Below are positions 46,334 through 54,413 of a stretch of 64,000 bases of DNA, piece by piece. The position numbers and the translations under genes were made by a program. The notes under the pieces were generated by a model that ran no database searches, was not told the DNA's origin, and was given only the letters and a program-made list of their open reading frames with translations. The stretch's first letter is position 1; each line of letters begins with the position of its first letter. The stretch comes from Castellaniella caeni NBRC 101664 (GTDB lineage: Bacteria > Pseudomonadota > Gammaproteobacteria > Burkholderiales > Burkholderiaceae_B), in assembly GCF_001592225.1 (NCBI RefSeq), contig NZ_BCWN01000013.1, forward strand, positions 32,202-96,201, written 5' to 3'.

Positions 46334-46948
46334 ATGTCTGTTTCATTTTCCGCGGCGCGCCGCAGCCTGCTGGTCGGCGCACTGGCCGCCACGCCCCTGG
46401 TGCTGCTGGGCTGCACCTCCAAAGCGGCCGAGCCGCTTCCCTTCGAAGGCAACGACATCAGTGGCTCGCACCTGGGGCGCGACTTGTCCATGGTCGATAC
46501 CACGGGCCAGTTGCGCACCCTGGCCGATTTCAAAGGCAAGGTGCTGCTGGTGTTTTTCGGCTACACCCAGTGCCCTGACGTCTGCCCCACGGCCATGGCA
46601 CAGGCCGCCCAGGCGCTCGAACTGCTGGGCAAGCAGGCCAAAGACGTGCAGGTCATCATGATCTCGGTCGACCCGGCGCGCGACACGCCCACGGTGCTGA
46701 AAGCCTACGTGCAGGCCTTCGACCCCTCGTTCATCGGCCTCACCGGCACGCCCGAACAACTGGACAAGACCGCCCGTTCGTTCAAGGCGTTCTACGCCAA
46801 AGAACCGGGCCCCACGCCCGAGCAATACGCCATGAACCACTCGGCGGCCTTCTACCTGATGGATCAGTCCGGCGAGGCGCGCGCCCTGCTGGGGCCTTCG
46901 CTCACGCCGGAAGACATGGCGCACGACATCAAGTTGCTGCTGGCCTGA
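46334..46948 (+). CDS. Sco1/SenC-family lipoprotein
   Basis: The 204-residue product has a lipobox (LVLLGC, Cys about residue 26) and a thioredoxin-like domain with the copper motif CPDVC and a conserved His about 80 residues later (MNHSAAF). It should deliver copper to CuA. The ATG at 46334 follows TTGAGC. Its 3' end overlaps the antiporter gene by 20 bases on the opposite strand. Confidence 0.92.
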   Translation: MSVSFSAARRSLLVGALAATPLVLLGCTSKAAEPLPFEGNDISGSHLGRDLSMVDTTGQLRTLADFKGKVLLVFFGYTQCPDVCPTAMAQAAQALELLGKQAKDVQVIMISVDPARDTPTVLKAYVQAFDPSFIGLTGTPEQLDKTARSFKAFYAKEPGPTPEQYAMNHSAAFYLMDQSGEARALLGPSLTPEDMAHDIKLLLA

Positions 46949-49586
46949 CGTCCTCGGCGGGGGCTGCTTCTGGCGCATGCGTCACCATGCCCGCAGAAGC
47001 CCCGGCGGCGGACACCGCCTCGGCATGCTGCGCCAACGCATCCACCGACGCCAGCAGGTGATCCAGCCGGGGCAGCGGCTCGTGCTGGCGCTCGCCTGAC
47101 TCAAACTGCTGCCACACCTCGACGGCACGCAGGCGCTGGCGCACGACGGTGTCGATTTTTTCACGCAGCTCGGGAAACTTGTCCAGCAACTTCTTGAAGT
47201 CTTTTTCCTGCAGCATCAGCAGGCGGCTGTAGCCCAGCGAGCGCGCCCGCGCCTGGAAATCGTGATTCATGACCAGGGCCATCTCGCCGAAAATCTGGCC
47301 GCTGCCCAGCTCGGCGGTGGTGCCATCGGGCAAATCCAGCACCACGGCACCCGAGGCCACAAAGTACATGGCGCGGCTACGGCCCACCTGGGTGGGGATA
47401 TCCTGGCCGGGCACCACCAGGCGCGGCTTGAGCACGCGGCAGATGGCGGCCATCGTGACCTCGTCCAGCCCCTCGAAAAGGCTGACGCGCGGCACCAGCG
47501 TGGCCGCGGTCATGGTGATGTCGAGCGCACCGTGCTTTTCCAGCGGCCCCCAGCGCATGTCCACCTGCTGGATGAGGTCGGAATAGGTTTCCCCGCTGAT
47601 GAGGTTCTGCGTCAGCATGTCGCGGTAGCGCATGCGCTCCATCGAGCGGGCCATGCGCGCCAGATAGGCCTCTTGCAGGTGCAGGGCGTAGCTGGGGTAC
47701 TGCAGCGCCATGGCCTGCAGGGCGCTTTCCAGCAAGGTCAGGCGTCGCTGGTGGGCGGCGACGATCAGGTCGGTGACTTCGGCCCCCAGCAGCGGCTGCA
47801 CGTCGGTGCGCGCAAAGCGGATCAGGCGGCGCGCCACGGCCCACTTGCACATCAGGTTGGTGAAGCGCTGGGCCAGCTCGCGCCCCAGCCAGAAGGGCCG
47901 CCCTGTCAGGTGGTGCAGGCGCAGGGCCAGGCGCATGCTGTTGGAATAGCGCAGGTCGCCCTCGATGGCCGATTCAAACCCTTCGATACCGCCAGCGCGC
48001 ACGGCGTCTTCCAGGCGCTCGGCGCGCGCCAGCAAGGATTCGGCCGTGCGCCAGTCCACCACCTGGGCCTTGAGGGTTTCAAAGAACATTTCCTCTTCGC
48101 GCCCCGCCAGAATCCCCATGCCCACGGCCACTTTCTGCTCTTGCGTGAGCTGGTGCACCTGGGCGGTATCGATGCTGGTCTGGCTGGCGTCGAAGACGGC
48201 GTTGAGACGGTCGAGCACCTCCTGGCCGATGTGTTCGTTGCGCGCGATCTCGTCGATGCGCAGGCGCAAGGCCTCGAGTTCGACCACCTGGGCCTGGTCG
48301 CGCAAGGTGCGATCCACCGCCGAGAGCTGATTCAGGCCCAGGCGGGCGATCAGCGGACGCAGGGAGAGCCCGTTGATGAAGAGGGTCATGAGCACGAAGC
48401 CCGTGGTGGCCACAGCGATGAACTGACGCGCCTCGTGCGGCACAGCGGGCTGCTCGGTGACAGCCAGCGCCAGCGCCAGCGACACGGCGCCGCGCAGCCC
48501 ACCCAGCAGCATCACGGCACGGTACGAGCGGCTGACCCGGGTGCTCAGATGCAAGCGCCCCAGCAGCGGCAGCAGCCCGTAGACGATGACCGCGCGCGCG
48601 ATCAGCGTGACGATGAACACCACCAGGATGAGCAATACTTCCATCCAGGTGATTTCAGCCATCATGCGCGGGATGAGCATGGCGGCAAACAGGAAGATGA
48701 GCGAATTGGCCCAGAAACCAAACTGTGACCAGGCCCCTTCCAGCTGCTCGAAGGTGGTGGGCGACATGCGCGTGCGCCCCGTGGATCCCACGACCAGCCC
48801 GGCGATGACGGTGGCCACCACGCCCGAGACACCCAGATAATGTTCGGCGACGAAAAAGGTGAGATAAGCCACGGCCACCGTCAGGGTGACTTCCGCCGCG
48901 GGCCAGCCGCGCAGCCAGCGGAAAAGCGCCGTGGCGATCCAGCCCATGGCGTAGCCCGCCAGGCCGCCGCCCAGGAAACTGACGAGAAAGCTGCGCGCCA
49001 CTTCAGTGACGGAAAGTTCGTCGCCGGTAAACAGCATGCTGAGCAGCACGGAATACAGGGCGATGGACGCGGCGTCGTTGAACAACGCTTCGCCCTCGAC
49101 CAGGGTGGACAGCCGCCGGGGGGCACCCACCTCTTGAAAGATACCCACCACCGCAACCGGGTCGGTGGTGGCGACGATGGCCCCGAGCATCAGGCACACC
49201 ACCAGACCATAAGGCGAGATGGCCGCCAGCGAAAAGCCCACGGCCACGGTGCACACGACCACGGCGACGATGGCCATGACCAGGATGGGGCTGATGTCGT
49301 CCAGCAGGCGGCGGATGTTGGTGGCCAGCGCCGTCTCGAACAGCAGCACGGGCAGAAACACGAAGAGAAAGGTTTCCGACGAGATATCGAAGTGCTGCAG
49401 GGAATCCAGGAAGTCGGCCACCACGCCCGGCGCCCAGCCATGCACGTGGATGATGACGCCCAGCACAAAGCCGACGATGGCCAGCAGCACCGAATAGGGC
49501 AAACGCAGCCGCCCGGCCAGCGGCGGCATGAAGGAGATCAGGGCCAGCAACCCGGACAGACCAAAGACCAGGAGGCCTATTTTCAT
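46929..49586 (-). CDS. Cation/proton antiporter (CPA1/NhaP-type) with C-terminal cyclic-nucleotide-binding-like domain
   Basis: The 885-residue protein has about twelve membrane helices (1-420) with the CPA1 patterns ATTDPVAVVG and FNDAASIALY, which hold the ion-binding Asp. A long cytosolic region follows, with a cNMP-like fold near residues 720-840 (SGQIFGEMALV). It exports Na+ or K+ in exchange for protons and may be ligand-gated. It converges on the sco gene with a 20-base overlap. Confidence 0.88.
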   Translation of the reverse strand: MKIGLLVFGLSGLLALISFMPPLAGRLRLPYSVLLAIVGFVLGVIIHVHGWAPGVVADFLDSLQHFDISSETFLFVFLPVLLFETALATNIRRLLDDISPILVMAIVAVVVCTVAVGFSLAAISPYGLVVCLMLGAIVATTDPVAVVGIFQEVGAPRRLSTLVEGEALFNDAASIALYSVLLSMLFTGDELSVTEVARSFLVSFLGGGLAGYAMGWIATALFRWLRGWPAAEVTLTVAVAYLTFFVAEHYLGVSGVVATVIAGLVVGSTGRTRMSPTTFEQLEGAWSQFGFWANSLIFLFAAMLIPRMMAEITWMEVLLILVVFIVTLIARAVIVYGLLPLLGRLHLSTRVSRSYRAVMLLGGLRGAVSLALALAVTEQPAVPHEARQFIAVATTGFVLMTLFINGLSLRPLIARLGLNQLSAVDRTLRDQAQVVELEALRLRIDEIARNEHIGQEVLDRLNAVFDASQTSIDTAQVHQLTQEQKVAVGMGILAGREEEMFFETLKAQVVDWRTAESLLARAERLEDAVRAGGIEGFESAIEGDLRYSNSMRLALRLHHLTGRPFWLGRELAQRFTNLMCKWAVARRLIRFARTDVQPLLGAEVTDLIVAAHQRRLTLLESALQAMALQYPSYALHLQEAYLARMARSMERMRYRDMLTQNLISGETYSDLIQQVDMRWGPLEKHGALDITMTAATLVPRVSLFEGLDEVTMAAICRVLKPRLVVPGQDIPTQVGRSRAMYFVASGAVVLDLPDGTTAELGSGQIFGEMALVMNHDFQARARSLGYSRLLMLQEKDFKKLLDKFPELREKIDTVVRQRLRAVEVWQQFESGERQHEPLPRLDHLLASVDALAQHAEAVSAAGASAGMVTHAPEAAPAEDVRPAAT

Positions 49587-49657
49587 GATCGGAACATATC
49601 AGCAAAAACGCGTCAGCTATTATGTTACAGGCCCGCCCCTCTTGTCTGAAAGCAGAT

Positions 49658-50365
49658 ATGTACGAAACCCATACTTACGACAATCCAATCATCCTGCCGC
49701 CCGCCGTGCGCGAGCGGTGGGCGTTTCTGGAAACCAGCTCAGCTTGCGCCGTGCTGCACGCCGTCTGCCCCGAAGAGTGGCAGGACATCACCGACGTGTT
49801 GGGGCAATTCTCATTGGCCCCAACTTCCTGGCTCAAACGAGGCGGTAACCGCGGGGCGATCGCACGGCAGGTTGACGACCTGTTTGGCCAACGCGGCTGG
49901 CGAGAAACCCGGATTGACCTGGAAACCCATGGGATTCTGTTGAACAGGGGCAATACCGAACTCACCCGGCTGCCGCCGTTGCATCAGGAAGGCTACCTGG
50001 TGGACAACTTCAAAGGCCGTGTTGCGCTCGACGTCGAATGGAACGCCAAAGACGGCAATCTGGATCGCGATCTCTCAGCCTACCGGGCCTGGCACGAAGC
50101 GGGGGTCATCTCGGCCGCTGTCCTCATCACGCAAGACCGGCAATCATTGAAACCGCTGGCAGAGCGACTGTGGGCCTGCCATCAGGCGCAGCTGCCCGAC
50201 TCAGACCGCACGCCTTTGCCCATTGATGTCAACACCTCGACCACCACCAACCTGGAAAAGGCCCTATTGCGCGTACGGCGCGGCGTCATGGGAACTTGCC
50301 CATTGCTGGTGGTCGCCGCCAATGAGAAGACCTGGAACGGACAGGCTTATTCTGTGCCGGACTGA
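49658..50365 (+). CDS. BglII/BstYI-like type II restriction endonuclease
   Basis: The 235-residue product resembles the RE_BglII family in its core: HQEGYLVDNFKGRVALDVEWNAKD (residues about 109-132), with a D125/E127/K131 acidic-lysine cluster for metal catalysis, then DLSAYRAW and a Phe-poor C-terminus. The gene is less G+C-rich than the housekeeping genes. Its end overlaps an MT-A70 methyltransferase by 19 bases head-on. The ATG at 49658 was preferred to one at 49622 for family length; its ribosome site is weak. Confidence 0.75.
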   Translation: MYETHTYDNPIILPPAVRERWAFLETSSACAVLHAVCPEEWQDITDVLGQFSLAPTSWLKRGGNRGAIARQVDDLFGQRGWRETRIDLETHGILLNRGNTELTRLPPLHQEGYLVDNFKGRVALDVEWNAKDGNLDRDLSAYRAWHEAGVISAAVLITQDRQSLKPLAERLWACHQAQLPDSDRTPLPIDVNTSTTTNLEKALLRVRRGVMGTCPLLVVAANEKTWNGQAYSVPD

Positions 50366-51219
50366 AAAAGATCCAGTGTCGTATCGTTTGCCGCCCGGCC
50401 ACGGGCACGCAGTGGCGTGGCGGCCAGCTCGAGCAGCGACCGCACGCGCTGAATGGAATAACCAGTGCTCGCCGCCAGCTGGCGAATGCTGCGCCCCGCT
50501 TGATACTGCTGGCGCAGCGCCTGGCCCAAGGCCTGAGCCCGCTCTGGCGACAGATGCTCGCTGGGCATCAGGGCGGGCAAAATGGCCCCCCCCTGATAAC
50601 CCTTGTGAACGACACCTTGCGGCACGACCTCTTCGGCAGACTCATCTCCCCAGACAGTCCAGCCAGCTCGCGGGTAACGTGCAAACAATTCCAGATAAGC
50701 GCCCGGCGAACACGCCTCGATGAGTTCGTACTGTTCGTCTGGTTTACGAGAATGCTCGCGCTTGCGCGTTTCGATCATGTTGACCTGTGAGCGCCCCGGC
50801 GACAAAGTACGCATCGAACCGCGCACCCCAAAGAGCAGCAACTCGGTGACGTTACGAAAATAAAACCCCACGCCTCGGCCGTCAGGGCCGCCATCTTTGC
50901 GCCGCTTGGCCCAAACGATGTTGCTCACATAGCGAAATCCCCAATCGCGCATGACCTCCAGCCCCTCTGGCAGCAGCGCATTGGGCACCCACAAATACAG
51001 GTGGGCCGCAGGGGCCAGCACTTGACTGACCGGCAATGCCTTGATTTCTTCCAAGGACAGGGTGCCATAGCGACCTAATCGGCGATGTTCCGGCGCGACC
51101 TTTCCGGTGCGATTCGTAAAACGCCAGGGAGGATCGGCCAGCACGGTCGAGAACCCGCCCGCCACACGAGGCAGCGGCGCGATGGCGACGGATGAAGCGC
51201 GGTCAGGTGATTTTTCCAT
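50347..51219 (-). CDS. MT-A70 family adenine methyltransferase with C-terminal helix-turn-helix
   Basis: The 290-residue product has an MT-A70 domain with DPPW (29-32), YLWVPNALL and LLLFGVRG, which transfers methyl to adenine N6. The last 60 residues (LRQQYQAGRSIRQLAASTGYSIQRVRSLL) are a helix-turn-helix like those of small DNA-binding regulators. With the BglII-like nuclease on the opposite strand it forms a restriction-modification pair. Two AGATCT sites lie upstream of its start. Confidence 0.82.
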   Translation of the reverse strand: MEKSPDRASSVAIAPLPRVAGGFSTVLADPPWRFTNRTGKVAPEHRRLGRYGTLSLEEIKALPVSQVLAPAAHLYLWVPNALLPEGLEVMRDWGFRYVSNIVWAKRRKDGGPDGRGVGFYFRNVTELLLFGVRGSMRTLSPGRSQVNMIETRKREHSRKPDEQYELIEACSPGAYLELFARYPRAGWTVWGDESAEEVVPQGVVHKGYQGGAILPALMPSEHLSPERAQALGQALRQQYQAGRSIRQLAASTGYSIQRVRSLLELAATPLRARGRAANDTTLDLFQSGTE

Positions 51220-51241
51220 GATTGAAGGATTCTATCACGAT

Positions 51242-51259
51242 AGATCTTATTAAAGATCT
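51242..51259. promoter_or_regulatory. Two AGATCT sites in the methyltransferase promoter region
   Basis: AGATCT occurs at 51242-51247 and 51254-51259, 23 and 35 bases before the methyltransferase start. It is the BglII recognition sequence. If this nuclease and methylase share that specificity, methylation here could tune expression. The target is inferred from family resemblance only. Confidence 0.45.
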
Positions 51260-51300
51260 TTGGACGAGCATACAGACGACACGTGCGATGCCTACCCAAT

Positions 51301-51399
51301 CTACACGGCATCGTGCTGTCCGGCGAGCGCGGCCAGGACATCTGGATCACACAGCGGGCAGACCTTTGGCGCATAGCCCCGCGCCACGCCTGCGGCTAG
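51301..51399 (+). pseudogene. Short coding-like remnant, unidentified
   Basis: A plus-strand frame reads GIVLSGERGQDIWITQR..., ends at TAG 51397 and has no good start. Its codons look host-like. It may be the 3' end of a lost gene. The remaining DNA between 51220 and 51519 holds the AGATCT pair and the antitoxin promoter and nothing else recognised. Confidence 0.25.
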
Positions 51400-51467
51400 C
51401 ATCCCCTCGCAGTTTGCTCGCCGCGCGGATTCGTCAGGCACGAAATGGCACGTAGATCATTTGTTAA

Positions 51468-51480
51468 AATATGGCATATT
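51468..51480. promoter_or_regulatory. Palindrome upstream of the antitoxin-like gene
   Basis: AATATG-G-CATATT lies in an A+T-rich promoter and is flanked by direct copies of TTGTTAAA (51461-51468 and 51483-51490). It is a likely autoregulatory operator 40 bases before the gene start. Confidence 0.5.
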
Positions 51481-51519
51481 TATTGTTAAACTTCCGTCAA
51501 ACTCAGGGAGCGCTTTGCC

Positions 51520-51990
51520 ATGAGTCATACCATCGATTCTACGACCGCACGCCGCATGGCCGAGGCAGGCACCATCCGAGGCGTATCCATCATCGGCCAG
51601 CCAGGAGGCTGGTCTGTGATGATCAAGACGGGCCTGCTCGAAAAGCCCCTGGGCGGCACCAAGGCAGACAAGCCACGAACTTGGCGCAGCCTCGATACGC
51701 TCACAGCGTACCTGCGCAAAGATTTCTCCATCGTGCGCATCGACGAGGTTGATGCCACGCACTACAGCAGCGCCAACATACACCGTCCGGGGCGTCCTGA
51801 TGCGGCCGCACGGCTGAAACGAGCCCACGAAGCCGCTGCTCATGAGGCGTGGTTCCACGCCCAGGTGGACGCTGGCATCAAGGAAGCCGACGACCCTGCC
51901 ACGCAGTGGGTGAGCCATGAGGATGTCATGACGCGGCTTGCCAGGCGTCGCGCCCGCTATGCGGAGGATCTGAAGACGGGGGCCGCTTGA
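51520..51990 (+). CDS. Antitoxin-like protein, ParC-associated/RelB-type
   Basis: The 156-residue product has an N-terminal globular part (about 1-75) resembling partition-associated ParC-type proteins. Its C-terminal part has AHEAWFHAQVDAGI and WVSHEDVMTRLARR, the pattern of antitoxins that pair with ParE toxins. Its stop overlaps the start of a broken parE, as in intact toxin-antitoxin operons. GGGAG precedes the ATG. Family naming is tentative. Confidence 0.6.
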   Translation: MSHTIDSTTARRMAEAGTIRGVSIIGQPGGWSVMIKTGLLEKPLGGTKADKPRTWRSLDTLTAYLRKDFSIVRIDEVDATHYSSANIHRPGRPDAAARLKRAHEAAAHEAWFHAQVDAGIKEADDPATQWVSHEDVMTRLARRRARYAEDLKTGAA

Positions 51991-52186
51991 AGATTGAGTG
52001 GCTGCCAAGGGCAGAAAAGAACCTGGACGATCGGGCCAAAAGCGGGGCACCCGTGAATTGGTTGTCAGCAAGACGTCTCTGATCTTGGTCTACCGAGTAC
52101 GTCCCAAGCTGGCCAGGGTCGAAATCATTCGTGTGCTGCACTCGTCGCAGCAGTGGCCGCCCGAAGAAAAAAAGCCAAAGGGATAG
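51987..52186 (+). pseudogene. Broken parE toxin gene
   Basis: Frame 1 from TTG 51987 begins KIEWLPRAEKNLDD, the ParE N-terminus. The C-terminal part continues in another frame as RGTRELVVSKTSLILVYRV ... VLHSSQQWPP, the ParE C-terminus. About 35 central codons are missing and the halves are out of frame. The toxin should be inactive while the antitoxin gene remains. Confidence 0.75.
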
Positions 52187-52218
52187 TCAGCGCGTGCGCC
52201 CTGGTCTGGCTCGGCGGT

Positions 52219-52247
52219 AAAAAAAAGGGATGCCGTGGAGGCATCCC
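52219..52247 (-). terminator. Rho-independent terminator after rpoH
   Basis: On the minus strand GGGATGCC, TCCAC, GGCATCCC is followed by eight T residues. It lies about 195 bases past the rpoH stop. Nothing else was recognised between 52248 and 52441. Confidence 0.85.
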
Positions 52248-52441
52248 GGGAACATCCGCTTCGATAGGGAGGGGAAGAGGAGAAGCTGAAGCGGACGACA
52301 AGATGACGCGACCAAAGGGTCGGGCGTTCATCCATGGAGTGTTAGTCCGACACGAGCGTAGAAAGTTCTGGTTTTGCCGCCAGAAAAATGCAACGAATGA
52401 TGTCTGCACAAACCGAGGACGAAATCAATGAGGGTTCACAC

Positions 52442-53347
52442 TTACGCCGCCAGCAGGTCGTCTTCGTGGCCCGCCAGGGCTTTTTTCAGCTTTTTGAGCG
52501 CGGCGGCTTCTACCTGGCGCACGCGTTCGGCCGAGATGCCGTATTGGGCGGCGAGTTCGTGCAGCGTAGCGCCGCCGTCGTCGGCCAGCCAGCGCGACTG
52601 GACGATGTGGCGCGAACGGTCGTCCAGGGTGTCGAGCGCGTCGGCCAGGCCCTGGCTTTGCAGGGTGTCCATGCCGCGGCGCGCCAGCACCTGGGCGGGT
52701 TCTTGGGTGTCGTCGGCCAGCCAGGCGATGGGCGCGAAGCGTTCGTCATCGTCGGCGGGGGCGTCGAGGCCGCAGTCGCCGCCCGACAGGCGTACTTCCA
52801 TCTCGGAGACGTCTTCGGGGCGCACATCGAGTTCGCGGGCGATGTCGGACACCTGATCGGGAGCCAGGGTGTGGCCGTCGGGACGCATGCGGCGCAGGTT
52901 GAAGAACAGTTTGCGCTGCGCCTTGGTGGTGGCGATCTTGACCAGGCGCCAGTTACGCACGACGTATTCGTGGATTTCGGCGCGAATCCAGTGCACGGCA
53001 AAGGACACCAGCCGCACGCCACGGTCAGGGTCGAAGCGGCGCACGGCTTTCATCAGGCCGATGTTGCCTTCCTGGATGAGGTCGGCGTGCGCCAGGCCGT
53101 AGCCCAGGTATTGGCGGGCGATGGAGACGACGAGCCGCAGGTGCGAAAGAATGAGTTCGCGTGCGGCTTCGAGGTCGTTGTCGTCGCGCAGACGGCGGCC
53201 GAGTTCGTTTTCGCGTTCGGCCGTCAGCATGGGCAGGCGATTGACGGCGCTGATGTAAGCGTCGATAGTACCCAACGCCCCCGGGTTGGAGATGGCCTGC
53301 GCAAGCTGGGCCGGTGCCAACACCAGGGATGACGAAGTGTGGCTCAT
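52442..53347 (-). CDS. rpoH: RNA polymerase sigma-32 factor
   Basis: RpoH directs heat-shock transcription. The 301-residue product has sigma-70 regions 2 (DLIQEGNIGLMKAVRRFDP) and 4 (LHELAAQYGISAERVRQVEAAALKKL) and the RpoH box QRKLFFNLR at residues 144-152. The ATG at 53347 follows a weak GAGGA. The frame is open much further upstream only as a shadow of the next gene. A perfect CIRCE sits 36 bases before the start, so the heat-shock repressor HrcA may control it. The gene is followed by a strong terminator. Confidence 0.96.
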   Translation of the reverse strand: MSHTSSSLVLAPAQLAQAISNPGALGTIDAYISAVNRLPMLTAERENELGRRLRDDNDLEAARELILSHLRLVVSIARQYLGYGLAHADLIQEGNIGLMKAVRRFDPDRGVRLVSFAVHWIRAEIHEYVVRNWRLVKIATTKAQRKLFFNLRRMRPDGHTLAPDQVSDIARELDVRPEDVSEMEVRLSGGDCGLDAPADDDERFAPIAWLADDTQEPAQVLARRGMDTLQSQGLADALDTLDDRSRHIVQSRWLADDGGATLHELAAQYGISAERVRQVEAAALKKLKKALAGHEDDLLAA

Positions 53348-53382
53348 GGTGGCAATGTCCTCGGGGTGGTTCCTGGATGATC

Positions 53383-53409
53383 TTAGCACTCTATGGGCTC
53401 GAGTGCTAA
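53383..53409 (-). promoter_or_regulatory. CIRCE element upstream of rpoH
   Basis: TTAGCACTC-N9-GAGTGCTAA matches the HrcA operator consensus exactly. It lies in the rpoH leader/promoter, which would make rpoH itself HrcA-repressed. Confidence 0.92.
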
Positions 53410-53543
53410 TTCCGGTACAACGTATGTTGGACGCCTTTGTTGATTGAAAGTTCCACACGACGGTGCCGGGCACAGCCGCACCCATGGACACCAAGAGAAA
53501 CCCGACGACCAACGGCAACCTGGGCTTGCCGCGCCAAAACTGC

Positions 53544-54398
53544 CTACGGCAGTTCGAGCTCGGCCACCAGGGGGGCGTGGTCGGACAGCTTTTTCCAGGG
53601 CGCGCCGTGCAGCACGCGGGCGCGGCGCACGGCAAAGCCGCGCTGGTAGATGCGGTCGAGCCGCAGCCAGGGGAACATCGACGGGAACGTGCGCGGCGGC
53701 GGGGTCTCGCGCGCGCCATGGCCATTGGCGGACAGCGTGGGCAGCGGGCGCAGCATCTGGCCCGGAAACCAGGGCATGCGCTGGCGCAGCTGGGCCACGC
53801 GGTGGCGCAGGCGGTAGATTTCGTCCACGCCCTGGGGCGCGGCGGCAAAGACCTCGACCAGGCCCAGCTGCTCGACGAACAGCGGGGCCAGGCGGTTGGA
53901 CCAGTCGTTGAAGTCGCCCGCGATGAGCAGGGGTTCGGAATCGGGCACCAGGCGGCGGATGCGCTCGACCAGCGCGTGTACCTGGCGCGAGCGCCCACCG
54001 GCAAACAGGCCCAGGTGCACCACCAGGCAGTGCACGTGGGCGCCGTCCACCTGGATGACACCATGCAGCAGGCCGCGCTGTTCGAGCCGGTGGTCGGAGA
54101 TGTCCTGGTTCTCGTAATACAGGATGGGATAGCGCGACAGCAGCGCATTGCCGTGGTCGGTGGCGGCGCGTATGGCATTGCGCCCGTAGGCCGCCTGCAT
54201 GTGCAAGGCGGCCGCCAGGGATTCGTGCTGGGCGTCGAGGCTGCCGTGGCGCTGGTTGCGGCCCTGCACTTCCTGCAGGAACAGGAGGTCGGGCCGCAGG
54301 CCGTAAAGGCCCAGCCGCAGGTCGGCCAGCGACTCGTGTCCACCCGAGGCCGATTTGCCCTTGTGGATGTTGTAGCTGACGACCCGCACGACGGACAT
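53544..54398 (-). CDS. Endonuclease/exonuclease/phosphatase family protein
   Basis: The 284-residue product has the EEP fold markers VVSYNIHKGKSA, FLQEV, LLIAGDFNDWSN and SDHAPLVAEL, so the catalytic Asp, Asn and His are present. No signal peptide is visible. It follows aspS by 15 bases. Genes like this often lie upstream of a cardiolipin synthase, which is absent here. The substrate is unknown. Confidence 0.85.
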   Translation of the reverse strand: MSVVRVVSYNIHKGKSASGGHESLADLRLGLYGLRPDLLFLQEVQGRNQRHGSLDAQHESLAAALHMQAAYGRNAIRAATDHGNALLSRYPILYYENQDISDHRLEQRGLLHGVIQVDGAHVHCLVVHLGLFAGGRSRQVHALVERIRRLVPDSEPLLIAGDFNDWSNRLAPLFVEQLGLVEVFAAAPQGVDEIYRLRHRVAQLRQRMPWFPGQMLRPLPTLSANGHGARETPPPRTFPSMFPWLRLDRIYQRGFAVRRARVLHGAPWKKLSDHAPLVAELELP

Positions 54399-54413
54399 GG
54401 CGGCCCCCCGACC

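Noticed and set aside
47262..48728. 488-codon plus-strand frame opposite the antiporter
   Set aside because: His/Gly/Gln-rich composition typical of antisense shadow; the antiporter motifs lie on the minus strand.
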